Below the pieces are notes generated by a model that was not told where the DNA came from, did not search any database, and worked only from the letters and a program-made list of their open reading frames with translations. From assembly GCA_025454875.1 (NCBI GenBank), contig JALONP010000006.1, positions 1-64,000 on the forward strand: 64,000 nt of DNA. The letters are read 5' to 3'. A program made the translations under genes and the position numbers. The stretch's first letter is position 1; every line of letters begins with the position of its first letter. This document shows, piece after piece, positions 9,292 to 19,727 of this stretch. This DNA comes from Bacteroidia bacterium. Lineage in GTDB: Bacteria; Bacteroidota; Bacteroidia; UKL13-3.

Positions 9292-10335
9292 ATGAAGCCA
9301 TTTTTAAAGTTGATTCCGTGGTACCAAGCGTACAAGCGAGACTTGCCTTGGAGGCAAACCAATGACCCCTATTTGATATGGCTTTCAGAGGTCATTTTAC
9401 AACAAACCAGGGTAGAACAGGGATTGCCATATTATTTGAAATTTTCCAACCGCTACCCTACTGTTAAACAGCTTGCTAAAGCGAATGACGATGAGGTGAT
9501 GAAGTTATGGCAAGGATTGGGATATTATAACCGAGCCAAAAATATGCTTGGAACAGCCAGGGCAGTTGTTGCATTGCACAAAGGGATTTTCCCGAATACT
9601 TACGAACAATTGCTGACATTAAAGGGCATTGGCCCATATACAGCCGCTGCTATTGCCTCTTTCGCTTTTAATGAAGCGCAAGCGGTTGTGGATGGCAATG
9701 TTAACAGAGTGCTCGCACGGTATTTCGGAATTGAAGAGCCCATTAACAGCCATGCTGGCAAAACCCTATTTGCGCAATTGGCCAATGACGTACTGAACAA
9801 AAAAGACCCTGCCTCACACAACCAAGCGATGATGGAACTTGGCGCTATGGTGTGCAAACCCACAAATCCTATTTGCCATGATTGCGTACTCCAACAAACA
9901 TGTGTTGCTTTTACAAGTGGAACAGTGAATCAATATCCTGTTAAACTGAAAAAGCAACCTCCTAAAGTAAGGCATTTGCATTATTTGGTCGTAAATCATG
10001 CAAGGCACACTTATGTTAAACAACGCAAAAACGAGCGCATATGGCATAATCTATATGAGCCTCCTTGCATCGAAACAAGCGCTGAAGCGGATGTTTGGTC
10101 AGACCCAAATGCAAAACAAATTGCAACAAACCACAGCCAAGTTACTGCTGCATTTTCATGCAAACATCAATTGACACACCAAACTATTTATGCTACATTT
10201 TGGGTAATTAAAGTCAAACGCGGCTACGAGTTTCCTTTAGCAGGTTACGAAAAAATTGCGATAACGGAGTTACACACATTGGCTGTGCACCGTTTATTTG
10301 ATAAGTTTTTGCAAATGTATACCTTGCATTGGTAA
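9292..10335 (+). CDS. mutY: A/G-specific adenine glycosylase
   Basis: HhH (LKGIGPYTAAAIASFAF), VVDGNVNRVLAR, 4Fe-4S cysteines CKPTNPICHDCVLQQTC. Confidence 0.95.
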   Translation: MKPFLKLIPWYQAYKRDLPWRQTNDPYLIWLSEVILQQTRVEQGLPYYLKFSNRYPTVKQLAKANDDEVMKLWQGLGYYNRAKNMLGTARAVVALHKGIFPNTYEQLLTLKGIGPYTAAAIASFAFNEAQAVVDGNVNRVLARYFGIEEPINSHAGKTLFAQLANDVLNKKDPASHNQAMMELGAMVCKPTNPICHDCVLQQTCVAFTSGTVNQYPVKLKKQPPKVRHLHYLVVNHARHTYVKQRKNERIWHNLYEPPCIETSAEADVWSDPNAKQIATNHSQVTAAFSCKHQLTHQTIYATFWVIKVKRGYEFPLAGYEKIAITELHTLAVHRLFDKFLQMYTLHW

Positions 10336-10350
10336 CCAAAAAATAAACCC

Positions 10351-10767
10351 ATGTCGGTTAATAAGGTAATTTTATTGGGCCATTTAGGTAAAGATCCGTT
10401 GGTAAGGTATATTGATGCTGACCGAGTAGTGGCAACGGTAACCCTCGCCACAAACGAGACATTTACAGGCAAAAATGGAGAGCGAATTGTGGAAACTGAG
10501 TGGCACAATTTAGAAATGTGGGATAGTCTTGCTAAAATTGCAGAGAAGTATTTGAAAAAAGGCATGCAGTTGTATGTTGAAGGAAAAATAAAATCAGAGG
10601 CTTGGAGGGATAAAAATGGAACAGAGCATCAAGGTAAAAAAATACGTGTGACGAGTTTGACCATGTTAGGTTCTAAATCTCCATCTGACCAACCAGCAGA
10701 AACTCATTCTCCACTGCCACCTTTATCAAATAATTCATCAGAAGTTGAAGATGACCTTCCCTTTTGA
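10351..10767 (+). CDS. ssb: Single-stranded DNA-binding protein
   Basis: OB fold MSVNKVILLGHLGKDPLVRY..., acidic DDLPF C-terminal tip. Confidence 0.95.
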   Translation: MSVNKVILLGHLGKDPLVRYIDADRVVATVTLATNETFTGKNGERIVETEWHNLEMWDSLAKIAEKYLKKGMQLYVEGKIKSEAWRDKNGTEHQGKKIRVTSLTMLGSKSPSDQPAETHSPLPPLSNNSSEVEDDLPF

Positions 10768-12137
10768 TTATTGTTGAACCTAATTCAATTATTTTGGAAA
10801 GTTATACGGAACCTCCGTCAGTTGTTTTTACCCAGTTATTGAGCATTACCCATGCGCTAACCCCACCAGATGCTTTGCTTGCTGCAGCTTGCGGCATCGT
10901 GGTACTCACCCTTATTTTGTGTTCTGCAATTATATCTAGTTCCGAAAACGCTTTTTTTTCACTTTCCAAACAACAAGCAGAATGGTTGAGTGAAGAAAAC
11001 TCAAGAGCGAGCAGCTATATTGCCTATTTGGTGCAGCATCCAAAAAAGCTATTGGCAACCATTTTGATTACAAACACCTTTGTAAATATTGCCATTGTAA
11101 TGGTCTCGTCATTGCTTATTGGTTTGGTGTTTGACTTTGGAACCAACGCAGTTTTGAGCTTTTTAATTGAAGTTATCCTAGTAACTTTTATGATTGTATT
11201 GTTTGGGGAAGTTATCCCTAAAATTTACGCTTCACAAAACAATGAAAAACTGGTTAGGTTACTTGCAATACCGATGTATATTTTAAGTAAGGTATTTGCG
11301 CCCTTTGTATACATTTTAGAGAAATCGACATCGATTATTGACAAGCGGGTAACTAAAAAAGGGCATGTACTTTCAGTTGACGAACTTACGCATGCCATCG
11401 ATATTACCGCTGAAAAAGATACCCCGAAACAAGAAAAAACGATTCTAAAATCGATTGTGAATTTTGGCAATATTCATGTAAAACAAATTATGCGTTTACG
11501 CCCCGACATTAGCGCTTTGGACATCGGCATGAACTCAACCGAAGTGATTGATAAAATTAATGATTGGGGTTATTCGCGAGTACCAGTATACCAAAACAAC
11601 CTCGATCAGATTACAGGCATTTTATACATTAAAGATTTGCTTCCATACCTGTACAATACGGAACCGTTTGAGTGGCAACAGTTGGTGCGTAAACCTTATT
11701 TTGTTCCAGAGAGTAAAAAAATTGACGACTTGCTGAAAGATTTTCAAAGCAAACGAGTTCACCTTGCCATTGTGGTAGATGAATTTGGTGGAACATCGGG
11801 AATTGTAACGATGGAAGATATTTTGGAAGAGATTTTTGGTGAGATACATGATGAGTTTGATGAGGATGAATTGTTTTACACACGTATTGACGATAAGACG
11901 TACGTTTTTGAAGCTAAAATGCTGATTAATGATATGTGTAAATTAATGGAGGTAAATACAGAAGTGTTTGATGAAGTGCGTAACGAGGCGGATACTATTG
12001 GTGGAATGTTGCTTGAGGTATCTGGAGATTTACCCGACAAAGGGGAACAAATAACCATTGGCGAATTTAGATTTACAATCGAATCAGTAGATCAACGAAA
12101 AATAAAACGGGTTAAGGTCGAGATTATCCAAGCATGA
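10764..12137 (+). CDS. gldE: Gliding motility-associated protein GldE (CorC/HlyC CBS-domain family)
   Basis: DUF21-type TM region, paired CBS domains (RVPVYQNNLDQITGILYIKDLLP; HLAIVVDEFGGTSGIVTMEDILEEIFGEI), CorC_HlyC C-term; between ssb and gldD. Confidence 0.88.
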   Translation: MIIVEPNSIILESYTEPPSVVFTQLLSITHALTPPDALLAAACGIVVLTLILCSAIISSSENAFFSLSKQQAEWLSEENSRASSYIAYLVQHPKKLLATILITNTFVNIAIVMVSSLLIGLVFDFGTNAVLSFLIEVILVTFMIVLFGEVIPKIYASQNNEKLVRLLAIPMYILSKVFAPFVYILEKSTSIIDKRVTKKGHVLSVDELTHAIDITAEKDTPKQEKTILKSIVNFGNIHVKQIMRLRPDISALDIGMNSTEVIDKINDWGYSRVPVYQNNLDQITGILYIKDLLPYLYNTEPFEWQQLVRKPYFVPESKKIDDLLKDFQSKRVHLAIVVDEFGGTSGIVTMEDILEEIFGEIHDEFDEDELFYTRIDDKTYVFEAKMLINDMCKLMEVNTEVFDEVRNEADTIGGMLLEVSGDLPDKGEQITIGEFRFTIESVDQRKIKRVKVEIIQA

Positions 12138-12709
12138 AAAACAATACCTTCATTGTATATTTACTAGTGATGCTTGGCATGATGGGTGCTTGTAAACCTG
12201 ATTATGTGCCTAAGCCAAGAGGGTTTCAGCGAATTGAGTTACCTACTCACAACTACCAACCGTTTAACTCAGCATGTGGATTTGAATGCGAGATTCCTAC
12301 CTATGCTAATGCCATTGCTGACAACCATCCAACAGCAGAAAAATGTTGGTTTAACATTCAATTTACCGACTTAAATGCCACACTCCATTTAAGTTATAAA
12401 CCTTTTAAAACACCAGTTGAACTTGTTGACTTAACTGAAGACGCAAGGACCTTGGTGTACAAACACACAATTAAAGCAGACGAGATTTACGAAACACAAA
12501 TTAGCAATGCACATTTGACGGGCATGTTATACGAGTTAAGCGGAAATACAGCAACCAACTTTCAGTTTTATGTAACAGATAATAAAAAGCATTATATCCG
12601 GGGTTCGCTGTATTTTAATGCCAAAACAAACTTAGATTCTATTGCACCTGTTTTGGCTTTTTTAAAAACTGATATCATACACAGTATTGAAACCATCAGG
12701 TGGCGGTAA
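12134..12709 (+). CDS. gldD: Gliding motility lipoprotein GldD
   Basis: Lipoprotein signal (MLGMMGACKPDYVPKPRGFQRIELP); ATGA overlap with gldE; gldE-gldD order. Confidence 0.88.
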   Translation: MKNNTFIVYLLVMLGMMGACKPDYVPKPRGFQRIELPTHNYQPFNSACGFECEIPTYANAIADNHPTAEKCWFNIQFTDLNATLHLSYKPFKTPVELVDLTEDARTLVYKHTIKADEIYETQISNAHLTGMLYELSGNTATNFQFYVTDNKKHYIRGSLYFNAKTNLDSIAPVLAFLKTDIIHSIETIRWR

Positions 12710-12770
12710 AAAAAATCCAACTGGCCGAATTCCTAAACTATTTCGCCAATTGAATCGTTACTTTTAATGC

Positions 12771-15155
12771 ATGTTTACCAACATCCGAATCTCACTTAGC
12801 TTTGTACCTATTTTACTTTGTATTGCAGTTAGCAATGCGCAACAAACTCGGTTACTTAAAGGTGATGTTAGAGACAAACAAACCAAAGAACCTCTAGCCG
12901 GTGCCACCGTTGCATTGGTTGGCAAAAGCGTGGGCACAGCAACGTTAGCTGATGGATCATTTACCCTTCAAGTACCAACAGGTAAAGTGGTACTTTTTGC
13001 AAGCTATTTAGGCTACCAAACAGACACCTTGATCATTGATGCCAACACCAACGCACCCATTCAATTTAGATTAAAACCCCAAGTTGTAGAAACTCAAACT
13101 GTGGTGATTACAGGAAAACTAAGTGATCAAAATGTAAACAGTACCGAAATGAGCAAGGTGGAGCTGAGTGGCGAAAGTGTTAAGAATTTACCCGTCATTT
13201 TTGGCGAACCAGATGTACTCAAAGCAATTACGTTACTACCTGGCATTAAAAGTGGTGGTGAAGGTGGAACGGGTTTTTATGTTCGAGGTGGAGGACCCGA
13301 TCAAAATTTGGTATTAATGGATGATGCCGTTATTTACAACCCATCTCACCTACTTGGATTTTTGTCGGTATTTAATACCGATGCAGTTCGCAATGTTGAA
13401 ATGATTAAAGGAGGGATGCCTGCAAATTATGGAGGCAGGCTTTCATCGGTGTTAAACGTAAATTTAAGAGAAGGTGATGACAAACGGTACACGGCATCTG
13501 GAGGAGTGGGTTTAATTGCATCGCGGCTCACCCTAGAAGGGCCCATTAAACGGGAGCAGAGCGGGTTTATGCTTTCGGCTAGAAGAACTTATATTGATGC
13601 GCTCGTGAGGCCATTTTTACCGACAGAACAACGATCGAATGGGTATTATTTTTACGACTTTAACGCGAAAGCACATTGGTATCTTAACCAACGAAACAAA
13701 CTTTACCTTTCTGCTTACCATGGTCGTGATGTATTTAATTTTAGAAGTCCAGTGAACAGTCTTGTGCGCTTTGAAACCAATTGGGGAAACAGTGCAGTAA
13801 CGTTAAGGTGGTATCATGGTTTTGGTAAAAAGTTATACGTAAATACCGCACTCATTTACAACCGTTACGATTTGGGTAATCGGTTTGAATTTGGAGAAAA
13901 TGGATTTAACCTTACCTCTGGGCTACAAGATTGGACACTGAAACAAGATTATAACTGGTTGCCGCATGCTAAACACAAGGTAAAGTTTGGATGGCAGTAC
14001 ATTTACCATAGGTTTACTCCAGGCATTGCAACAGGACAAGTTGGTACGATAACGGTTAATGAAAAACTCAATAACCAATTTGCGCACGAAGGTGCAGTCT
14101 ATATTTTAGATGAGTGGAGAATTGGAAGCAGGTGGATTGTAAATGGAGGATTGCGCGGAGTGTTTTTTACCCAGGTGGGACCATATACGTTTAGGCAATT
14201 TGACGACCAACAGCTTGAAATAGGTACTGGAAAAACATACCAAAAAGGAGAACCTATTGTAACATATCCGGGATTGGAACCTCGATTTGCCGCTACGTAT
14301 TTGCTGAATGCAAGTACTTCGATTAAAACATCTTTTACCCGTACATACCAATTTTTGCATTTGGCAACCACTAGTGGAGCGCAATTTCCTGCAGATTTAT
14401 GGGTGCCTAGTTCGCAGCGTGTAAAACCACAACTTGCTTATCAGTATGTGCTGGGATTATATAAAAACTTTAACGACAATGCATACGAGACTTCGGTAGA
14501 AGCGTATTACAAAACCATGCTGAATCAAATTGAATTTAGGCCGGGAGCACAACTGTTTTTTAACCAAAATTTAGAGAACGAAATGATTTTCGGAAACGGT
14601 CTATCATACGGAATTGAGTGGTTTGCTAAAAAGAAAGTTGGCAAATTAACTGGATGGGTTGGGTATACATGGAGTAGAACAACAAGGCAATTTGATGAAC
14701 TCAATCAAGGCAAGCCCTTTTTTTTCAGATATGACAGAACGCATGATATCAGCATTGTGGCAACCTATCAACTGAGTAAAAAATGGAGTAGCACTGTTGT
14801 TTTTGTTTATGGAACTGGAAATGCAGCTACACTACCAACAGCTCGGTATACATATGAGCCTGGCTTCTCACCTCGTTCAAATCAACCTAGTTTGACTTTC
14901 ATAGACGTGTACGACCAAATCAATGCCTATCGATTACCAGCTTACCACAGGCTCGACATATCTGCTACGTGGTTGCGAAAACAAACCAAACGTTATGAAT
15001 CGTCTTGGAATTTCTCCATTTACAATGTATACAATCGTGCCAACCCTTACTTTATTTATTTTGTCCCAAACCTAGAACAGCAGCGTGTGCAAGCGTTTAT
15101 GGTGTACTTATTTCCTATTTTGCCATCAGTGGCATGGAACTTTAAATTTTATTGA
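12771..15155 (+). CDS. TonB-dependent receptor with carboxypeptidase-regulatory-like N-terminal domain
   Basis: Signal peptide; KGDVRDKQTKEPLAGATVALVGKSVGTATLADGSFTLQVPTG; plug domain GTGFYVRGGGPDQNLVLMDDAVIYNPSH. Confidence 0.93.
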   Translation: MFTNIRISLSFVPILLCIAVSNAQQTRLLKGDVRDKQTKEPLAGATVALVGKSVGTATLADGSFTLQVPTGKVVLFASYLGYQTDTLIIDANTNAPIQFRLKPQVVETQTVVITGKLSDQNVNSTEMSKVELSGESVKNLPVIFGEPDVLKAITLLPGIKSGGEGGTGFYVRGGGPDQNLVLMDDAVIYNPSHLLGFLSVFNTDAVRNVEMIKGGMPANYGGRLSSVLNVNLREGDDKRYTASGGVGLIASRLTLEGPIKREQSGFMLSARRTYIDALVRPFLPTEQRSNGYYFYDFNAKAHWYLNQRNKLYLSAYHGRDVFNFRSPVNSLVRFETNWGNSAVTLRWYHGFGKKLYVNTALIYNRYDLGNRFEFGENGFNLTSGLQDWTLKQDYNWLPHAKHKVKFGWQYIYHRFTPGIATGQVGTITVNEKLNNQFAHEGAVYILDEWRIGSRWIVNGGLRGVFFTQVGPYTFRQFDDQQLEIGTGKTYQKGEPIVTYPGLEPRFAATYLLNASTSIKTSFTRTYQFLHLATTSGAQFPADLWVPSSQRVKPQLAYQYVLGLYKNFNDNAYETSVEAYYKTMLNQIEFRPGAQLFFNQNLENEMIFGNGLSYGIEWFAKKKVGKLTGWVGYTWSRTTRQFDELNQGKPFFFRYDRTHDISIVATYQLSKKWSSTVVFVYGTGNAATLPTARYTYEPGFSPRSNQPSLTFIDVYDQINAYRLPAYHRLDISATWLRKQTKRYESSWNFSIYNVYNRANPYFIYFVPNLEQQRVQAFMVYLFPILPSVAWNFKFY

Positions 15156-15158
15156 TTA

Positions 15159-16031
15159 ATGAGATCTTTTTATTTGATATTGCTTATTGTTTCCATCTTC
15201 GTAACTCAAGGTTGCGAGAAGGAGATCACTGTTGACTTACCTCCGGGGCGTAAATCGTTGGTGGTTGAAGCAAGTATCAATCCGTTATTTACCAACTTAA
15301 ACTATGTTTACATTACCCGCACACTCGATTATTTTAATCCTGATTTGAGTTCAAATGGTGTGAAAGATGCATTGGTTTACATTACACCGGGTACCATCGT
15401 TGGATTCGATACCTTATATGACCAAGCTAACCGTATTCAACTGTTCGATATTCAAACAATACCGGGGGTTGATTCGCTGTTAGGGGGCTTAAGCGGCATT
15501 TACTTTAATCCCGCACTACAGCCTGAAGTTGGAGTGCCTTACTTACTCGAAATTACTGCAGAAGGACAGGAGATAACTGGCACAACATTTATACCCAAAC
15601 CCGTTGCGTTTGACACTCTTTATTACCGAGTAGAATTTGACGAAGCAGATAAAGACACAGATGTATTTGTAACATTTGAATTTACAGATCCACCAGAACA
15701 AAACAATTACCGATTGCTTGGTTATGTTGGACAAGATGCATTGATTTTAGGTTGGGGGGCTGCAAATTTTTCACGTGAGTTTGATGACCAATTGATTGGA
15801 AACGGACGCAGACCTTACTCTTTTTTCAGTCCGTTTGATTACGGAGATACCTTGCATTTGTTCTTAAACAATATTGGGCGAAAAGAATATTTATTTTGGG
15901 AATCGTATGATGAAGCTGCGGGTAACGGAGGCCCATTTGCCACACCCATTGAAGTACGTTCGAATATTACAGGAGCTATAGGCTCATTTACCGGATATGG
16001 AACAAGCTACTTTAGTATAATACTAAGGTGA
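15159..16031 (+). CDS. DUF4249 domain-containing lipoprotein
   Basis: Lipoprotein signal (IFVTQGCEKEITVDLP), DUF4249-like layout, immediately downstream of a TonB receptor. Confidence 0.8.
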   Translation: MRSFYLILLIVSIFVTQGCEKEITVDLPPGRKSLVVEASINPLFTNLNYVYITRTLDYFNPDLSSNGVKDALVYITPGTIVGFDTLYDQANRIQLFDIQTIPGVDSLLGGLSGIYFNPALQPEVGVPYLLEITAEGQEITGTTFIPKPVAFDTLYYRVEFDEADKDTDVFVTFEFTDPPEQNNYRLLGYVGQDALILGWGAANFSREFDDQLIGNGRRPYSFFSPFDYGDTLHLFLNNIGRKEYLFWESYDEAAGNGGPFATPIEVRSNITGAIGSFTGYGTSYFSIILR

Positions 16032-17369
16032 TTAACGTTTTTTGGAACGGTTGCGCAATACATTTCGATTTACTGAACGCTTTTTGCCTCCCGTTTTTTT
16101 ATACGATCCACCAAGGTTCACCTTTTTATTCTTATCCTTTTTTTCGTGGAATGAAGCACCTCGCTCAATCCTTTTTACACCTTTTAAATAATTTTTCCCT
16201 TTGGAAACAGGCTTTTCATCCTCACTCATTTCAGAAGAGTATTCAACTTCATCAGGCCAAGGAAGCAATGCAATTTCCTTTTTCATTACTGCCTCAACAG
16301 CGGTGATGTATTCTTCTTCTTGTTCGTTAATAAACGTAATTGCTGTTCCATCTTTACCTACCCTTCCTGTTCGTCCAATACGGTGTAAATAATCATTTGG
16401 TGATTGCGGTGTATCAAAGTTTACCACATGGGTAATATCGGTAATATCTAGTCCCCGAGCCGCCACATCAGTCGCAATCAGTACTTTTGTTTTATTGTTT
16501 TCAAACTGCCGCAATGCTTCGATACGCATGTTCTGAGATTTACGTGAATGCAATACTCCAAACATCTTCGGAAACTGCTCGTTCATGCGTTCATACAATT
16601 TATCTGCAATTTTAATTTTAGAAACAAATACCAACACTTTAAGCATGCTCTCATCCGACTTTAATAAATGCTGGAGCATGTTTACCTTGGTACCAAAATT
16701 GGGAAGTTGGTAGCCCAATTGAATGATTTTTTCTAGTGGTGTTCCGTGAGCAGCTACTTCTATGCGAACTGGATTGTTAAAAAACGATTGGATAAGTTTG
16801 TTTACTTCTTCTGTTAAAGTAGCTGAAAAGAGGATGTTCTGGCGCTTAGCTGGTAAATATTCCAGAATGGTTGTGAGTTGCTTGCGAAACTCTTGTTCGA
16901 GCATTTCATCTACCTCATCAATCACAAGCCTTTGCACGCTTTTTAATTTAACAGCACCATTTACTGCCAAATCAACTAGGCGACCAGGAGTAGCCACCAG
17001 CAAGTCTACACCATTAAAAACTGCTTGTTTTTGGGTGTTGATGTTGGCGCCACCATATATTCCAGTTACACGAACAGATTGGTAAGTAATGAGTTTTTGA
17101 ACTTCGTCTACCACTTGCAAAACCAACTCACGAGTTGGCACTAGGATAATTACCCTTGGATGTTTTTGATCGGTGTACGTAAGCTGACGAAGTATGGGAA
17201 GTAAATACGCAAATGTTTTCCCAGTTCCTGTTTGCGCAATACCAACAACATCTCGACCAGACATGATAGCAGGCAAAGCTTGAACCTGAACCGGAGTAGG
17301 TTGGATATACTCTAAGTCGGCTAACGCTTTGAGAAGTGGATTGCTTAAATTGAGCTGATCGAAAGTCAT
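16032..17369 (-). CDS. DEAD/DEAH box RNA helicase (RhlE-like), basic C-terminal tail
   Basis: [38 protein letters not shown]. Confidence 0.92.
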   Translation of the reverse strand: MTFDQLNLSNPLLKALADLEYIQPTPVQVQALPAIMSGRDVVGIAQTGTGKTFAYLLPILRQLTYTDQKHPRVIILVPTRELVLQVVDEVQKLITYQSVRVTGIYGGANINTQKQAVFNGVDLLVATPGRLVDLAVNGAVKLKSVQRLVIDEVDEMLEQEFRKQLTTILEYLPAKRQNILFSATLTEEVNKLIQSFFNNPVRIEVAAHGTPLEKIIQLGYQLPNFGTKVNMLQHLLKSDESMLKVLVFVSKIKIADKLYERMNEQFPKMFGVLHSRKSQNMRIEALRQFENNKTKVLIATDVAARGLDITDITHVVNFDTPQSPNDYLHRIGRTGRVGKDGTAITFINEQEEEYITAVEAVMKKEIALLPWPDEVEYSSEMSEDEKPVSKGKNYLKGVKRIERGASFHEKKDKNKKVNLGGSYKKTGGKKRSVNRNVLRNRSKKR

Positions 17370-17375
17370 TTATAA

Positions 17376-17777
17376 TTATTTAATCTCTTGGCAAAGTTCA
17401 ATTAAAACACCATTGCTTGCTTTTGGGTGAACAAAACAAATGAGTTTGTTATCAGCACCTTTTTTGGGAGCATCATTCAATAAGGTAAAACCTTCTCCTT
17501 TTAAGCGCTCCATTTCAGCCACAATATCTTCAACATCAAAAGCAATGTGGTGAATGCCTTCTCCCTTCTTCTCAATGAATTTGGCGATTGCGCTTGATTC
17601 ACTTGTTGCTTCAAGCAATTCAATTTTGTTCGGACCTATTTGGTAAAAAATGGTATTGACATACTCTGACTCAACAGCCTCTGTTTTGTAAGGGGTTGTG
17701 TTAAAAAGTTTATTAAACACCGTTACGGATGCCTCTGCATTTTTAACAGCAATACCAATATGTTCTATTTTGTTCAT
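17376..17777 (-). CDS. mce: Methylmalonyl-CoA epimerase
   Basis: 133-aa glyoxalase fold: KIEHIGIAVKNAEASVTVFNKLF...IELLEATSESSAIAKFIEKKGEGIHHIAFDV...ELCQ. Confidence 0.93.
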   Translation of the reverse strand: MNKIEHIGIAVKNAEASVTVFNKLFNTTPYKTEAVESEYVNTIFYQIGPNKIELLEATSESSAIAKFIEKKGEGIHHIAFDVEDIVAEMERLKGEGFTLLNDAPKKGADNKLICFVHPKASNGVLIELCQEIK

Positions 17778-17874
17778 TGCTTTGTATGTTATGTAGTTTT
17801 GTGGTACTGCGGCTATGTAGCATCTTGATTAAGTCTTTTTTACTCAAAACCATAACTACCTTAAACCACAACCC

Positions 17875-19548
17875 CTAACTAATATTCTTAAACCTCACCC
17901 TTTTGGGGCCCGAATCACCTAATCGAGCCTTCTTATTTTCTTCGTAGGCATCGTAATCACCTTCGAAGAAATATACTTGTGAATCACCTTCAAATGCTAA
18001 AATATGTGTTGCAACGCGATTGATGAACCACCTATCATGGGAAATCACAACCACACATCCTGCAAAATTATCAATTGCCTCTTCGAGTGCTCTTAACGTA
18101 TTTACGTCAATATCGTTGGTAGGCTCATCGAGTAATAACAAGTTGCCTCCCTCTTTTAAGGTCATTGCCAAATGCACACGGTTTCTTTCACCACCAGATA
18201 AAACACCAACCTTTTTGCTTTGGTCGTTTCCACTAAAGTTAAACTTTGAAATGTATGCACGTGCATTCACTTGCTTATCACCTACCACCATTGTTTCGGT
18301 ACCACCACTAATTACTTCAAATACACTCTTCTCGGGTAATAAATCTTTGTGGCTTTGATCTACGTAGGCGGTTTTTACGGTTTCACCTACGGTAAATGTG
18401 CCGCTATCCGGTTGTTCCAAACCCATCATCATTCTGAATAAGGTTGTTTTACCAGCACCATTTGGTCCAATGATTCCTACAACTCCATTTTTAGGTAATT
18501 TGAAACTAAGGTTTTCATACAACAATTTGTTGCCATAACCCTTGCTCACATTTTCAGCTTCAATCACAATGTCTCCCAAACGGGGTCCAGGTGGAATATA
18601 TAATTCAATTTGTTGCTCCTTCTCTTTTACGTCTTCACTCAACATGCGGTCGTATGCATTCAAACGTGCTTTCCCTTTTGCTTGACGGCCTTTAGCTCCT
18701 TGACGCACCCAATCCAATTCGCGTTTTAAGGCTTTGGCACGTTTGCTTTCTTGTTTTTCTTCTTGCTCAAGTCGTGCTGATTTTTGCTCCAACCAACTGC
18801 TGTAATTTCCTTTAAACGGAATGCCTTCACCCCTATCCAATTCCAATATCCAACCTGCAACATTATCCAAAAAATAACGATCGTGCGTTACGGCAATTAC
18901 TGTTCCTGGGAAGTTTTTCAAAAACTGCTCAAGCCAATCAACACTCTCTGCATCCAAGTGATTGGTAGGCTCATCAAGCAGTAAAATATCGGGATTGCTT
19001 AACAACAAACGGCATAATGCCACGCGCCTACGTTCGCCTCCAGATAAAACACTCACTGGTTGGTCAGGCTCAGGGCAGCGCAATGCATCCATTGCTTTCT
19101 CCAGTTTAGTATCCAACTCCCAAGCATCGTTTTGCTCCAAAAGCTCCATCACCACAGCCTGACGATCCAATACCTTCATCATTTCATCAGCATCTAAATT
19201 CGGATCTGCTAACTTGTTATTAATATCTTCAAATTCAGCCAATAAATCAACTATTGGTTGTACACCTTCTTTCACACATTCAATTACTGTTTTGCTTTCA
19301 TCGAGCTGAGGTTCTTGTTCCAAGAAACCAATTTTGTAATCTTTATCAAATACAACCTCACCTTGAAAATTTTTATCAACCCCGGCAATAATGCGTAACA
19401 AACTCGATTTACCCGAACCGTTTAAACCAAGCACGCCAATTTTAGCACCGTAAAAAAAAGACAAGTAAATATTTTTGAGAACTTGTTTTTGTGGCGGATG
19501 AATTTTGCTCACGCCAGCCATCGAGAATATAATTTTGTTATCGCTCAT
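17875..19548 (-). CDS. ettA: Energy-dependent translational throttle protein EttA (ABC-F)
   Basis: Two ABC domains (GLNGSGKSSLL, LSGGERRRVALCRLL, GPNGAGKTTLF, LSGGERNRVHLAM) with EttA arm. Confidence 0.94.
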   Translation of the reverse strand: MSDNKIIFSMAGVSKIHPPQKQVLKNIYLSFFYGAKIGVLGLNGSGKSSLLRIIAGVDKNFQGEVVFDKDYKIGFLEQEPQLDESKTVIECVKEGVQPIVDLLAEFEDINNKLADPNLDADEMMKVLDRQAVVMELLEQNDAWELDTKLEKAMDALRCPEPDQPVSVLSGGERRRVALCRLLLSNPDILLLDEPTNHLDAESVDWLEQFLKNFPGTVIAVTHDRYFLDNVAGWILELDRGEGIPFKGNYSSWLEQKSARLEQEEKQESKRAKALKRELDWVRQGAKGRQAKGKARLNAYDRMLSEDVKEKEQQIELYIPPGPRLGDIVIEAENVSKGYGNKLLYENLSFKLPKNGVVGIIGPNGAGKTTLFRMMMGLEQPDSGTFTVGETVKTAYVDQSHKDLLPEKSVFEVISGGTETMVVGDKQVNARAYISKFNFSGNDQSKKVGVLSGGERNRVHLAMTLKEGGNLLLLDEPTNDIDVNTLRALEEAIDNFAGCVVVISHDRWFINRVATHILAFEGDSQVYFFEGDYDAYEENKKARLGDSGPKRVRFKNIS

Positions 19549-19727
19549 AATTTTTAAAGAGGTGCGAAGATAAGGGAAACAGTAATTGATTGATACAACT
19601 ATTGGTTAATGGCAGATAAGCCAGCAGAAATGAAGCCGCGGGCGTTAAGCAATGCGCAGTTGTAGTTACTCAAAACAGTATATTCAGAACTGGCTTCCCA
19701 ATTAACTAATCTACCGATTAACAAAAT

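Noticed and set aside
10764-12709. gldE-gldD next to mutY-ssb as a novel motility locus
   Set aside because: A known conserved arrangement in gliding-capable Bacteroidota; useful for taxonomy only.
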